This document shows positions 17,782-27,500 of a stretch of 64,000 bases of DNA, piece by piece. Numbering within the stretch: position 1 is the first letter of the stretch; each line of letters starts with the position of its first letter. The notes under the pieces were generated by a model, which was given only the letters and a program-made list of their open reading frames with translations, was not told where the DNA came from and made no database searches. Position numbers and translations under genes: made by a program. The stretch is taken from NCBI GenBank assembly GCA_024692105.1, contig JAILMZ010000095.1, positions 1 to 64,000 of the forward strand, given 5' to 3'. Source of the stretch: Saccharofermentans sp. GTDB taxonomy: Bacteria > Bacillota_A > Clostridia > Saccharofermentanales > Saccharofermentanaceae.

Positions 17782-19611
17782 ATGGAGTTTATCAGGAAGA
17801 ACACATACAAGATCTGCAATGCGGTGCTGGGATTATCAGCGCTTGCAATGGCTCTGTTCATATGCTGGTTCTTAAGGAACACCGTACTGGGATGCCATGA
17901 TTCAATGGTGGATTTTGTTACGGCGAGGATGAACGATTTCGGGTTCCTGTATAAGAACACGATGGATTTCTGCCTTGCCAGAGGCCGTGCCAGCTTCCTG
18001 TTCCCGCTCGTAGTCACCATAAGACAGATCCTGGATAAGACAGGCAACTATACCATTATCTGGCTGGTGCAGCAGGTACCCATCTGGACAGCAGTCGGAA
18101 TAATCTCATGGATAGTGGCAAAGAAGACAAGACCTTACTATGGTTTCTTCTTCGCCTGCTTCTTCTCCGCATTCATCCAGATAGACCTTAACCACAACCT
18201 TATGACATGCTATCCCGTCGACTTCATGTACGGAATAGCAATGATGGCCGTAGGCATCTGGCTCTACGACAGTTGGTTTTCCCATCTTAAGGACGGCAAG
18301 AAGACCAATGTCATCCGCATCATACTAAGCTGCTTCTGCTACTACGAGTCGATGCAGACATATGAGCCTTTTATCATGGCATGCTTCATATACATCCTCA
18401 TCTCAGTGGCTTATGCAGTTAAGGAACGCAAGGAGTACGGTGTAAAGAAGAGCATTGGAAGATGCATCCTCCATCTCCTGCCGCACGGCGGTACAGGGCT
18501 TCTTTTCGTCGGCATACTTGCTTACCTCAAGGCTCACCCCGTCGTGGATATGCCGCTGACTTCCGACGGCGGCCTCGGTCATTTCCAGGGCTTTGTTGCT
18601 ACCTGGAAGACATTTACGTTCTCGCTTCTTCCTCTTACACATGCCCAGAATTCCGGACAGTCTTTCAACCCTGTGCATGTCGTAACATCCAGCACAAGAC
18701 TCGCACTTGCTTTCGGCCTGATGATGGCCGTAGCTACCGCGATGCTCTGCGTATGCGCGGTAAAGGATTATCAGAAGAAGGATAAGGACGAGCGCAAGTC
18801 TCTTAATATCAGGCTTGCACTTCTTAGTGCATCAGGCCTTCTGGAAGCGCTCACTTTCTCGATCCCCCACGCGATGACTTCCAACTATCAGTACTGGGTA
18901 CTGGGACTTAATGCAACAGGTTATGTTCCCTCCTCGATATGCTATTTCGGCTGGGCGCTGTTCCTGTCCTGCCTCGGATGTCTTATCGTGAATTTCTTTG
19001 CGGGACGCAAAGTCTTATTGTATGTTCCGTCATATGCGATCGCCGTTTGCGGCCTTGCACTCGCCGCTACGATCACATCAAATATCAATCACTTCTACCG
19101 CGAAGTACCTGCGGCAACAGGTTCTCAGATATCATACAGATCTCAGGCATTCTTCGCATTTTTCACTAGTGACATCGCGGAAGAAAGCACGGCGGATGTG
19201 TTCTATGTTCCGGAATACAGCGGACTTCACCTGGATATCTCCAGAAGTGATGTATACACGGATTATGAGCTCGGCCGCGATGCGACACTCATCAATGACT
19301 ACGCCGTCTTAAGCGACACTTACACACCCGGCTATGAATATGCCGAGTTCAGATATGTGGAATACGCAGACGCCGGCTACTACGTCGTTATCGACAATGC
19401 ATACATGCCGGAGAAACAGTGGGTGACCACAGGCGATATCGTCTTCGTCACATCCTATCCCGCCAAATATGAGATAACCTATTACGATTCTGAGGCTTGC
19501 TGTGATGTAACGACTCAGATAGATGCAGACCGTCTCACCACTTACGTGATCGAGAACGACAACAAGGTCAAGGTCGGTTCGATAGCCGTTAACTTACTCG
19601 GAGTAGACTAA
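17782..19611 (+). CDS. Polytopic membrane protein, GtrII/GT-C-like, copy 2
   Basis: A 609-aa tandem paralogue of the preceding gene, with the same length, topology and motifs (GCHDSMVDFVTAR, LNHNLMTCYPVDFMYG, YYESMQTYEPF). The conserved residues point to one catalytic scheme, and divergence elsewhere suggests a different donor or acceptor. The ATG follows GGAAGG and begins three bases after the previous stop. Its last 18 bases overlap the 3' end of the convergent acyltransferase gene. Confidence 0.7.
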   Translation: MEFIRKNTYKICNAVLGLSALAMALFICWFLRNTVLGCHDSMVDFVTARMNDFGFLYKNTMDFCLARGRASFLFPLVVTIRQILDKTGNYTIIWLVQQVPIWTAVGIISWIVAKKTRPYYGFFFACFFSAFIQIDLNHNLMTCYPVDFMYGIAMMAVGIWLYDSWFSHLKDGKKTNVIRIILSCFCYYESMQTYEPFIMACFIYILISVAYAVKERKEYGVKKSIGRCILHLLPHGGTGLLFVGILAYLKAHPVVDMPLTSDGGLGHFQGFVATWKTFTFSLLPLTHAQNSGQSFNPVHVVTSSTRLALAFGLMMAVATAMLCVCAVKDYQKKDKDERKSLNIRLALLSASGLLEALTFSIPHAMTSNYQYWVLGLNATGYVPSSICYFGWALFLSCLGCLIVNFFAGRKVLLYVPSYAIAVCGLALAATITSNINHFYREVPAATGSQISYRSQAFFAFFTSDIAEESTADVFYVPEYSGLHLDISRSDVYTDYELGRDATLINDYAVLSDTYTPGYEYAEFRYVEYADAGYYVVIDNAYMPEKQWVTTGDIVFVTSYPAKYEITYYDSEACCDVTTQIDADRLTTYVIENDNKVKVGSIAVNLLGVD

Positions 19612-21252
19612 AGAGATCTTCGTCAGCTGAAGTGCAAGCACGCGGTCATCACCGCTGCCTTCCGATTCGGCCGGTGATACCGCATCGGGTAATTCAATTC
19701 TTATGTTAAGTATATCCGCGTCATTAAGAGGGGCTGTTATCTGACCTTCGCCTTCGATCTTACCCTCATACACAAGTGCATCGTCCTGGTATATCAAGAC
19801 CTTCTGCCCGCCGTTATATGTATCTGCCACATCTATGACAAGCGCGAGGCCCTTGCCGCCTTCTGCATAACCGCTGACATCGATGGGCTTCATCTCGACT
19901 TCTTTGCCGTCAGTCCAGGTAAACACCTTCTCATTCTTGGATATTCCGGAAGTTATGTACTTATCCGCATTCCAACTCATACCGGAAAGCGAGATCGTCT
20001 CAAGGCTGCCGTCATCTCCTGATGCTGTCTGTCCCCATCCGGCGAAAAGAACCACTCCTGCCGTCAGTGCGCCCAGAAGAACAGCCGTCACCAAAACATT
20101 CTTCCAATCGAACCTGGTCTCTTCCTTGCTCCATGCCTTTACCTTTACTCCATCGATGCCGGTATAAAACCCGTCGATCTTTTTGCAGATGAATCCCACA
20201 GGTCTGGAATTTGCTATGGGCGTCTCAAGCAGGGCTACGCGCAGTTTGTCCGCAAGAGTCACTACGGCAAAGATCGCTACGATCACGCCCAGCACATAAA
20301 CGGGCCATATCCAACCATCAGCAAACAGATCCGCATGAAGTATGTCTATCCAGAGGATGTTGCTGAGAGCCGTCGTCTGGTGGACTATGTATACCGCAAG
20401 AGTCGAACCTCCGACATAGTTGATCGCCTTGTTGGGCTTTATCTCTAACTTGGAGAAGAATACGAACAAAGTGAATGCGATGAACAGGTTCGGTAAGGAC
20501 TTATAGTCAAGGAGCATTGCAGCGGCGCGGTCGGCAACCACTGCAAGCTTGTGATGTGCTCCGCCGGTAACGACATTCACCAGGATGACCGCCACAAACA
20601 GTGCGTAAGTGCCGACAGATATGAACAGCCATCTCCACTTTCCCTTAAGCTTAACGAGCAGGTATTTCTTGGCATAACTCATGAATATGAATACGCAGAC
20701 GAACCATGCAAGACAGTCCAGATAAACATCCTCCATGCCGTGGAATGTACTCCACAAGGAAACGAATACCAGGAGCACTATGCTGAGACTGCGCAGATAC
20801 TTCTCGCTTAATTCCGTTATCTTCTGAAGGAATGGAGCAATGAACATCAATGTCAGATAGACAGACACATACCAGTGCTCGACGTTGAAATTGAAGATCG
20901 GGAAAGCCGCCCATGCAATGTTAGACAGACTGACTGTTCCCGGAACCGCAAAGTATACAGCCGCAGTTATTCCGACGGCATAGAAGAATTCCTGAAGCCA
21001 GATGGTGATAATCCTCTTACTCCTGAAGCCTGATCCTGCCATAAAGAAACAGCCGAGCATGAGGAATCCGTTGACCGCAATACGCGGACTATACGCCAGG
21101 ATATAAGTAAATATCCTGTTTGCTCCGGTCTGGACAGCCATGGCACCGGACTGGGATACAAAATGCCCCGCCAGTATCATGACCATGAGCAGTATTCTCA
21201 AAAGCTCATAGTTGGAACTTCGTACTGTTTTCTTGTTTTCAGGAATAGTCAT
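19594..21252 (-). CDS. Acyltransferase family 3 protein with C-terminal outer domain
   Basis: A 552-aa OafA-like membrane acyltransferase. About ten membrane segments fill residues 10-340, with the conserved His in the first helix region (ILAGHFVSQSG) and RILLMVM just before it. Another helix (about 375-395) leads to an extra C-terminal domain of about 150 residues that is beta-rich and looks carbohydrate-binding. The likely job is O-acylation of a surface glycan. There is no Shine-Dalgarno sequence, and the -10 box lies only six bases before the ATG, suggesting a leaderless message. A hairpin terminator separates it from the ChW L,D-transpeptidase gene. Confidence 0.85.
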   Translation of the reverse strand: MTIPENKKTVRSSNYELLRILLMVMILAGHFVSQSGAMAVQTGANRIFTYILAYSPRIAVNGFLMLGCFFMAGSGFRSKRIITIWLQEFFYAVGITAAVYFAVPGTVSLSNIAWAAFPIFNFNVEHWYVSVYLTLMFIAPFLQKITELSEKYLRSLSIVLLVFVSLWSTFHGMEDVYLDCLAWFVCVFIFMSYAKKYLLVKLKGKWRWLFISVGTYALFVAVILVNVVTGGAHHKLAVVADRAAAMLLDYKSLPNLFIAFTLFVFFSKLEIKPNKAINYVGGSTLAVYIVHQTTALSNILWIDILHADLFADGWIWPVYVLGVIVAIFAVVTLADKLRVALLETPIANSRPVGFICKKIDGFYTGIDGVKVKAWSKEETRFDWKNVLVTAVLLGALTAGVVLFAGWGQTASGDDGSLETISLSGMSWNADKYITSGISKNEKVFTWTDGKEVEMKPIDVSGYAEGGKGLALVIDVADTYNGGQKVLIYQDDALVYEGKIEGEGQITAPLNDADILNIRIELPDAVSPAESEGSGDDRVLALQLTKISLVYSE

Positions 21253-21258
21253 AGAGTT

Positions 21259-21287
21259 ATTCTATCAAACCAATCCATTCATGAAAA
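21259..21287 (-). promoter_or_regulatory. Promoter of the acyltransferase gene, probably leaderless
   Basis: Minus strand: TTTTCA (21282-21287), 17 bases, TAGAAT (21259-21264), then six bases to the ATG at 21252. The arrangement matches the promoter before the radical SAM gene at 8218. Confidence 0.5.
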
Positions 21288-21293
21288 CAACGG

Positions 21294-21318
21294 CCTCCGC
21301 ACGAGCGAAGTGCGGAGG
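21294..21318 (-). terminator. Hairpin terminator after the ChW L,D-transpeptidase
   Basis: CCTCCGCAC (21294-21302) pairs perfectly with GTGCGGAGG (21310-21318) around a 7-base loop; flanking CGG/CCG can extend the stem. On the minus strand it is followed by GTTGTTTT. A closely related hairpin is found at 52884-52904. Confidence 0.65.
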
Positions 21319-21348
21319 ACCGTAGAGAGTAAAAACAATCTTTCGTTT

Positions 21349-22821
21349 TTAGTTGTAAATATAGACCTTTGTTCCTGACGGAATATCATCGTAGATATAC
21401 TTTGCATCTTCGAGATTAAGTCTTACGCAACCATGCGATACCCATGCACCCATCGTTCCGTCGATTACGTTAACAGGCTGCGGATTATAATCGTAGATTA
21501 CCGAATGGAAGTAATAGTTGCCCTTGAAGATCGTGTAATACCAGCATCTTCCGCCGCTCTTCGGGTCAAAATACTTACCCTTGATGCTCGTCTCGAACGA
21601 ACCGGTTATTGTCGGCGTCGACTTCTTGCCGACACTGCACGGGAAATACTTCACCGGACTCCAGTTACCCTTGGAACCTTCGAAAACATAGACCATGCAT
21701 GCTGCTCTGTCTACGAGGATCAGGTACTTCGTCTTACTGCTGAAGCTCTGCGCGAAAGCAGTCACTTCCGGATACGGCCAAGGCTCGGGCAATACCTCAG
21801 GCCCGTCATTGATCTCACAAGACTCTGATACAACGCTCGTGATGCCGCATACATCTCCGGGAGCCGATCCGCCCTTGGCAACCAGAACGATCTGAATTGC
21901 CTCAAGCCTTAAGGACATCCTTGAAGTTCCTGCCATCTCTCCGTTCTTAGCCCAGCCGAGCCAGCCGTAGTTCTGTGCATGAACTCTGTAATAGACATCA
22001 TAGTAATTGGCAACTTCGCCGTCGAGCTTGATCTCTATGGCCTCAAGCCTCTGGCTCTTGCCGGAAGATCCGCTCGGCGCACCGTCAGCGGCCCAGTCTG
22101 TCTCCCATCCGACGTTCTGGACATGGGAGTGATATGTGATGGAACCTGAATACTGATTGCCCGAGAGCATTATCTCAATGGATTCAAGACGCTTGGATTC
22201 GCCAGTCGTGCCCGAAGGAGCACCGTCTGTCTTCCACTCAGTCTCCCATCCGACATTCTGGATGTGAGTGTGATATTTGACGCTCATCGAAGTGTCAGAA
22301 CCCTTGGGTACGATCTTGATCTGAAGCTCTTCGACTCTTCTTGACTCACCGGTCGTTCCTGCGAGAGCACCGTCATATACAAAACCCTGCGAATCGCCAT
22401 AGTCCTGTATGTGAGCTCTGTACTGAACGGAATAGGAATTTGCAAGATCTCCCGTCAGGCGGATCTCAATGCCTTCGATGCGAAGGGACTGTCCCTGTGT
22501 TCCCGCCATCGTGCCAGCCGCAACATAATCCTGCCAGCCGATATTCTCAACATGCGTTCTGTATTCAAGCGAACCGTCAACAACGGTGGTGTTCTCCAAG
22601 TTGATGGTAATGGCCTCAAGCCTTCTGCCCTGGCCTCTTGTGCCCAATGTCAGCGAGCCTTCGGCATCATCCCAGACACCTTCTACGTCACCGACATCCT
22701 GCACATGGCAAGTGCCCGACATCTTGATCCCTGCAACCGCAGCCGAAGAATATAACGGCAGCAATCCGATAATAACGGATGCTGCCATAAAGAAAGCTGT
22801 TAATCTACATGCACCCTTCAT
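21349..22821 (-). CDS. Secreted L,D-transpeptidase with six ChW repeats
   Basis: A 490-aa exported protein: signal peptide (about 1-28), six clostridial hydrophobic (ChW) repeats (about 35-325) and a C-terminal YkuD L,D-transpeptidase domain (about 365-490). The repeats are recognised by H.QN.GW...W..G..AGT...S.RLE.I.I.L; repeats 1 and 3 have GD in place of the first GW. The catalytic motif is SHGCVR with Cys465. The enzyme should form 3-3 cross-links in peptidoglycan or attach proteins to it, while ChW repeats probably bind the wall or a carbohydrate. It has its own promoter in the gap after rfbC, and GGGGGAG lies eight bases before the ATG. Confidence 0.95.
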   Translation of the reverse strand: MKGACRLTAFFMAASVIIGLLPLYSSAAVAGIKMSGTCHVQDVGDVEGVWDDAEGSLTLGTRGQGRRLEAITINLENTTVVDGSLEYRTHVENIGWQDYVAAGTMAGTQGQSLRIEGIEIRLTGDLANSYSVQYRAHIQDYGDSQGFVYDGALAGTTGESRRVEELQIKIVPKGSDTSMSVKYHTHIQNVGWETEWKTDGAPSGTTGESKRLESIEIMLSGNQYSGSITYHSHVQNVGWETDWAADGAPSGSSGKSQRLEAIEIKLDGEVANYYDVYYRVHAQNYGWLGWAKNGEMAGTSRMSLRLEAIQIVLVAKGGSAPGDVCGITSVVSESCEINDGPEVLPEPWPYPEVTAFAQSFSSKTKYLILVDRAACMVYVFEGSKGNWSPVKYFPCSVGKKSTPTITGSFETSIKGKYFDPKSGGRCWYYTIFKGNYYFHSVIYDYNPQPVNVIDGTMGAWVSHGCVRLNLEDAKYIYDDIPSGTKVYIYN

Positions 22822-22847
22822 ATATAACGCTCCCCCTTATGGGAATC

Positions 22848-22877
22848 ATTATAAACCAGGCTGCGATTAAATATCAA
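22848..22877 (-). promoter_or_regulatory. Promoter of the ChW L,D-transpeptidase gene
   Basis: Minus strand TTGATA (22872-22877), 18 bases, TATAAT (22848-22853). It sits between the rfbC stop and the L,D-transpeptidase ATG, so the wall enzyme can be expressed independently of the rhamnose genes. Confidence 0.7.
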
Positions 22878-22878
22878 A

Positions 22879-23448
22879 TTATTTGTACTTTTTTGCCCAC
22901 TCGAAATCCTGGTCCTTGAATGCCGCATGTTCCTTGTCCTTGGGGCTCGTAACATACTCGCAGTCAAGCTTAGGCCACTCGATGGCGATATCCGGATCAT
23001 CGTAAGGAATGCCGCCCTCGGCAGAAGGTGTATATACGTCAGTGCACTTATATGAGAACTCCGCAGGTCCTTCCAATACCAGAAAGCCGTGAGCAAAACC
23101 CTCGGGTACCCAGAACATCTTCTTGTTCTCTGAAGTAAGAATGACTCCGACATACTTTCCGAATGTCTCAGAACCCGGTCTTACATCGACTGCAACATCA
23201 AATACGGAACCCATCGTTACTCTTACGAGCTTGCCCTGGGTGTGGTCTGTCTGGAAATGGAGGCCCCTGAGGACGCCCTTGGAGCTCCTGCTCTGATTGT
23301 CCTGAACGAATTCCTTATCGATGCCGTGAGGTGCGAAGAGATCCTTCTGGTATGTCTCCATGAAGTATCCTCTGTCATCACCGTGAACATTAGGTGTGAT
23401 TACCAGAACGCCGTCGATCGCAGTCTTCTCAAAAACAAACTGTTCCAT
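22879..23448 (-). CDS. rfbC: dTDP-4-dehydrorhamnose 3,5-epimerase
   Basis: A 189-aa cupin enzyme, third step of dTDP-L-rhamnose synthesis. From the chosen ATG (MEQFVFEK) the family motifs fall in place: DDRGYFMETY (24-33), RGLHFQ with His64, and FWVPEGFAHGF. The ATG overlaps the rfbD stop as TAATG, so the longer in-frame extension to 23493 is rejected. It is the last gene of rfbA-B-D-C (also called rmlA-B-D-C). Confidence 0.96.
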   Translation of the reverse strand: MEQFVFEKTAIDGVLVITPNVHGDDRGYFMETYQKDLFAPHGIDKEFVQDNQSRSSKGVLRGLHFQTDHTQGKLVRVTMGSVFDVAVDVRPGSETFGKYVGVILTSENKKMFWVPEGFAHGFLVLEGPAEFSYKCTDVYTPSAEGGIPYDDPDIAIEWPKLDCEYVTSPKDKEHAAFKDQDFEWAKKYK

Positions 23449-24368
23449 TATTCTTCTATCTCCTTCAGATATCTTCCTAAAGCATCCTGCCATGTCGGCA
23501 AGGGAGTAAATCCGCTTTCTGTAAGCTTTGACTTATCAAGCCTTGAGTTCTTAGGTCTTGCAGCCTTTGAAAGGCCGTATTCTTCAGTGGTTACGGGCTC
23601 GACCGAGACCTTATCGCTCATGCCGGCCTGTCTGTATATCTCGCAGGTAAGGTCATACCAGGAGATGTATCCGCCTTCGTTGGTGGCATGGTAGTAACCG
23701 TATTTATCGGTCTCGGCCATATCGACCAGAAGTCTTGCGAGGTCTATGGTGTATGTAGGCGTGCCGATCTGATCGTTAACGACTCTGACGTGGTCATGAG
23801 TCTTGCCGACGTTCAGCATGGTCTTTATAAAGTTCTTTCCGTTCCTGCCGAAAACCCACGCGATCCTCACGATGAAGAACTTGTCTGTAGCTCCTGCTAC
23901 CGCAAGCTCGCCTTCTAACTTGGTCTGTCCGTAGTAATTAACCGGGGCATAGTCCTTGCAGTCGGGCTGCCAGGGAGCATCGCCCTGTCCGTCGAAAACA
24001 TAATCCGTGCTGATGTAGAAGATTTTCGCGCCTACGGAAGCAGCTGCGTCTGCCATGGCCTTTGTACCGTCAACATTGATGGCGTGTACCTTTGCCTTGT
24101 TCTCTTCGTCTTCTGCCGCGTCAACAGCCGTCCAAGCTGCGCAGTGAACGATAACATCGGGCTTGACCTCGGAGATAACGGACATGACTGCGTCGCTGTC
24201 AGTAATATCGAGCTGCACATAAGGCATGGAGGTAACCGCTGAACCGTCAGCAACACCGCTGTACACGGGCGCTATATCCGAACCGACTCCTTCGTAGCCT
24301 CTTGATGCAAGTTCGTTCATTACGTCGTGGCCTAACTGGCCTCCGACACCCGTTACAAAAAACTTCAC
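23448..24368 (-). CDS. rfbD: dTDP-4-dehydrorhamnose reductase
   Basis: A 306-aa short-chain dehydrogenase that completes dTDP-L-rhamnose. It has the NAD(P)-binding GVGGQLG near residue 7, the catalytic ISTDYVFDG segment and YYGQTK (Tyr-x3-Lys). Translation starts at GTG with GGAG eight bases upstream, directly after the rfbB stop. Its stop overlaps the rfbC start. Confidence 0.96.
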   Translation of the reverse strand: MKFFVTGVGGQLGHDVMNELASRGYEGVGSDIAPVYSGVADGSAVTSMPYVQLDITDSDAVMSVISEVKPDVIVHCAAWTAVDAAEDEENKAKVHAINVDGTKAMADAAASVGAKIFYISTDYVFDGQGDAPWQPDCKDYAPVNYYGQTKLEGELAVAGATDKFFIVRIAWVFGRNGKNFIKTMLNVGKTHDHVRVVNDQIGTPTYTIDLARLLVDMAETDKYGYYHATNEGGYISWYDLTCEIYRQAGMSDKVSVEPVTTEEYGLSKAARPKNSRLDKSKLTESGFTPLPTWQDALGRYLKEIEE

Positions 24369-25388
24369 TTACCTGTCTCCGTACATCTTCTCGTAGTAGT
24401 TCTGGTATTCACCGGAAATGATATCTTCCCACCATTCCTTGTGTGTCAGATACCATTCGATGGTCTTGTCGATACCATCGGCAAACTTAGTCTCAGGAAG
24501 CCATCCGAGCTCATTATGGATCTTTGTGGGATCGATCGCATATCTCATGTCGTGGCCCTTACGGTCAGTTACATAAGTAATGAGAGACTCAGGCTTGCCG
24601 AGTTTCCGGCAGATGAGCTTAACGATGTCGATGTTCTTCATCTCGTTGTGTCCGCCGACATTGTAGACTTCACCGATCTTACCTTTGTGGATGATGAGAT
24701 CGATCGCCTTGCAGTGATCCTCAACATAGAGCCAGTCACGTACATTGACGCCCTCGCCGTATACCGGGAGCGGCTTGTCGTTCAGCGCATTGGCGATCAT
24801 GAGAGGGATCAGCTTCTCGGGGAAGTGATAAGGACCGTAGTTATTCGAGCATCTCGAGATAGTTACGGGGAGTCCGTATGTTCTGTAGTAAGCGAGAACA
24901 AGAAGGTCTGCACCTGCCTTCGATGAGGAATAAGGGCTGCTCGTGTGGATCGGTGTCTCCTCTGTGAAGAAGAGGTCAGGCCTGTCGAGCGGAAGGTCTC
25001 CGTATACCTCGTCCGTAGATACCTGGTGATATCTGATATTTCCATATTTGCGGCAAGCGTCCATCATGACCTGAGTTCCCAGGATATTGGTCTTAAGGAA
25101 GATCTCAGGGTTCTCGATGGAACGGTCAACGTGAGATTCAGCTGCGAAGTTGACTACAACATCCGGCTTCTCGTCTTCGAAGATCTTATAGATTGCTTCT
25201 CTGTCAGTGATGTCTGTCTTGTAGAACTTGAAGTTAGGATTCTTCATGGCCTCTGCGAGAGTCGACATGTTGCCTGCATAAGTAAGGCAGTCGATGCAGA
25301 TGATCTTGTAATCAGGGTATTTGCCCAGCATGTGGTAAACAAAATTACCGCCTATGAATCCCGCTCCGCCTGTAACAATTACGTTCAT
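24369..25388 (-). CDS. rfbB: dTDP-glucose 4,6-dehydratase
   Basis: A 339-aa extended SDR enzyme making dTDP-4-keto-6-deoxyglucose. TGGAGFIGGN (6-15) binds NAD, and the catalytic STDEVYGD and YSSSKAG motifs are present. Its product is the branch point to rhamnose (rfbC/D here) and also the substrate of the FdtA-like ketoisomerase encoded at 35924-36862. AAGGAG precedes the ATG by nine bases. Confidence 0.97.
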   Translation of the reverse strand: MNVIVTGGAGFIGGNFVYHMLGKYPDYKIICIDCLTYAGNMSTLAEAMKNPNFKFYKTDITDREAIYKIFEDEKPDVVVNFAAESHVDRSIENPEIFLKTNILGTQVMMDACRKYGNIRYHQVSTDEVYGDLPLDRPDLFFTEETPIHTSSPYSSSKAGADLLVLAYYRTYGLPVTISRCSNNYGPYHFPEKLIPLMIANALNDKPLPVYGEGVNVRDWLYVEDHCKAIDLIIHKGKIGEVYNVGGHNEMKNIDIVKLICRKLGKPESLITYVTDRKGHDMRYAIDPTKIHNELGWLPETKFADGIDKTIEWYLTHKEWWEDIISGEYQNYYEKMYGDR

Positions 25389-25406
25389 TATCTTTTGCTC
25401 CTTGAT

Positions 25407-26303
25407 TTATTTGATCTTGTTAATGTATTTGCCGTCCAGGACTGCCTGCAGGTACTGACCGTACTGGCTCTTGCCCATCTTCTTGATGGCTTCCTCGACT
25501 CCACTTCTATCTATCCAGCCGTTGTTGTATGCGATGTCCTCAAGGCATCCGATCTTACGGTGCTGATGCTGCTCAACGGTCTTTACGAAGTTGCCTGCAT
25601 CAAAGAGGCTCTCGTGCGTACCCGTATCGAGCCATGTGAAACCCTGTCCCATGATCTCGACATTAAGTTTGCCCTGCTCAAGGTAGATCCTGTTAAGATC
25701 CGTAATCTCGAGCTCGCCTCTTGCGGAAGGCTTGAGGTTCTTGGCATACTCGACGACCTTGTTGTCATAGAAATACAGTCCCGTTACGCAGTAATTGCTC
25801 TTGGGCTGCGCCGGCTTTTCTTCGATGGAGATTGCAGTGCCGTTCTTATCGAACTCTACGATACCGAACCTCTCAGGGTCTTCAACATAGTATCCGAAAA
25901 CGGTAGCGCCCTTGCCGGTCTCTGCGTTCTCGACGGCATTCCTAAGTCTGTCACGGAGTCCGTGGCCGGAGAAGATGTTGTCGCCAAGTATCATGGCTGC
26001 GTTGTCGTCACCTATGAATTCCTCGCCGAGGATAAATGCCTGGGCAAGTCCGTCAGGTGAAGGCTGGACCTTATATGAGAGATTGATTCCGAACTGTGAT
26101 CCGTCCTTCAGGAGCTCCTCAAATCTGGGAGTATCGGAAGGGGTCGAGATGATGAGGATATCTCTTATTCCCGCAGACATCAGGACCGAAAGCGGATAGT
26201 AGATCATCGGTTTGTCATAGACAGGCAGAAGCTGTTTTGACGTAACCATCGTAAGAGGATAAAGCCTCGTGCCGGATCCGCCGGCCAGAACTATACCTTT
26301 CAT
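25407..26303 (-). CDS. rfbA: Glucose-1-phosphate thymidylyltransferase
   Basis: A 298-aa enzyme that makes dTDP-glucose from dTTP and glucose-1-phosphate. The nucleotide-binding [11 protein letters not shown] (8-18), the [16 protein letters not shown] stretch and GDNIFSG are all intact, as is the [11 protein letters not shown] segment. It is the first gene of the four-gene rhamnose operon, with GGAGG before the ATG and a promoter in the AT-rich gap upstream. Confidence 0.97.
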   Translation of the reverse strand: MKGIVLAGGSGTRLYPLTMVTSKQLLPVYDKPMIYYPLSVLMSAGIRDILIISTPSDTPRFEELLKDGSQFGINLSYKVQPSPDGLAQAFILGEEFIGDDNAAMILGDNIFSGHGLRDRLRNAVENAETGKGATVFGYYVEDPERFGIVEFDKNGTAISIEEKPAQPKSNYCVTGLYFYDNKVVEYAKNLKPSARGELEITDLNRIYLEQGKLNVEIMGQGFTWLDTGTHESLFDAGNFVKTVEQHQHRKIGCLEDIAYNNGWIDRSGVEEAIKKMGKSQYGQYLQAVLDGKYINKIK

Positions 26304-26331
26304 ATCAGGTACCTCCGTTAAGAATTCGCAT

Positions 26332-26360
26332 ATTATTATAATATAAATAGCGCGTGAAAA
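26332..26360 (-). promoter_or_regulatory. Promoter of rfbABDC
   Basis: Minus strand TTTTCA (26355-26360), 17 bases, AATAAT (26332-26337), with an overlapping TATAAT nearby. It lies in the 57-base gap between the acyltransferase stop and the rfbA start. Confidence 0.5.
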
Positions 26361-27476
26361 CTACACACGGGAAGCAGTACCGGAAGAAGGCAATGCTCTT
26401 TTGATAATCGATATAAGCCCCATGACCAGTTCGCTGAACACATACGACACCGCGAAAACGATCAGCATGTATGCCAACGTATAGACTGCAGGACCGGGAT
26501 ACGGCAACAGATTGGCGTTCAGCCAGCTGCTGAGCCCGAGACTGCTCAACTTGAGAAGTATTACAAAGTGGAACAGATAAACGCAGAAAGTCCTCGACCC
26601 GATATGTGCGATCACTTTGCCAAACTTTTTGATCAGATCCGAGAATCCGTAACCGAAGACCACCAGGCCGGTCGTGCATATTACGGCATAACTCGTGTAC
26701 CAGAAGATGGGTTCCTCAGATACCGGATCCAGAGAATAACATCTGTACTGAATGTAAGCCCTGACAATGTTGGTGATAACGAACAGGCATAACCCTGCGA
26801 TTCCCAATAATTTCTTTCCTTCGAACAGTTCCCTGTTTCGATACAGGATGTCACCGTACAATATGATGATGAATGCACCGCGCACCGAACCGAATGATGC
26901 CGTTGATATCGTTAGCAGACCATCAAGCCTGATATCATTTATCAGCAGTAATCCCAGTAATACACAAGTAAGGATCAGATCCCGTTTTGGTATCTTAGCG
27001 GTGAATTCCCTGACGCCTTTCAAGGCCGGGAAGAGTATTATCATCACGGCATAGACATACAAAAACCAAAGATGTGCCCCGCCGGATACGACATTATGCC
27101 ATTTGAACAATCCATCAGTTACCAGATTGCCGTAGTCTTCGATCGGATGGCTCACACTCTTCACTATATCTCCGTCCATGATAAAACCGTAGAAGAAGAA
27201 CAGGAACAATGTAAAAACTGCTAACGGCAGCAAGACTTTTTTGCAAAGGCCTTTAATCTTGGGGATGTATTCACCGCCAAGCAAGAAGAACCCCAGTATC
27301 ACCCAGAATACGGTAACGCCGTCACCGGCAAAACAAGATATCAGGATGTTAGTCTTGACCGGAATGCCGTCCACGGTATTCGGAAGCTTCACATGCGTTC
27401 CTATAACCATCAGAGTTCCGATGATCCTCAGGAATTCGACTACAGGGTCTTTGGTTTTAATACCGCCTTCTGCCAC
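26361..27476 (-). CDS. Acyltransferase family 3 membrane protein
   Basis: A 371-aa polytopic protein with about ten membrane segments, of the OafA/acyltransferase_3 type. FLRIIGTLMVIGTHVKLPN carries the conserved Arg and His. It probably O-acetylates or succinylates a surface glycan. Translation appears to begin at GTG (27474-27476), because the nearby ATG is out of frame and stops at once. It follows the DUF2142 gene by 24 bases. Confidence 0.85.
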   Translation of the reverse strand: MAEGGIKTKDPVVEFLRIIGTLMVIGTHVKLPNTVDGIPVKTNILISCFAGDGVTVFWVILGFFLLGGEYIPKIKGLCKKVLLPLAVFTLFLFFFYGFIMDGDIVKSVSHPIEDYGNLVTDGLFKWHNVVSGGAHLWFLYVYAVMIILFPALKGVREFTAKIPKRDLILTCVLLGLLLINDIRLDGLLTISTASFGSVRGAFIIILYGDILYRNRELFEGKKLLGIAGLCLFVITNIVRAYIQYRCYSLDPVSEEPIFWYTSYAVICTTGLVVFGYGFSDLIKKFGKVIAHIGSRTFCVYLFHFVILLKLSSLGLSSWLNANLLPYPGPAVYTLAYMLIVFAVSYVFSELVMGLISIIKRALPSSGTASRV

Positions 27477-27500
27477 TTCGTTATCCGGTTCCTTATCGCA

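Noticed and set aside
24945..26060. Plus-strand open frame of 371 codons opposite rfbB and rfbA
   Set aside because: Lies antisense to two clear rhamnose-pathway genes and spans their junction; its translation has no motif.
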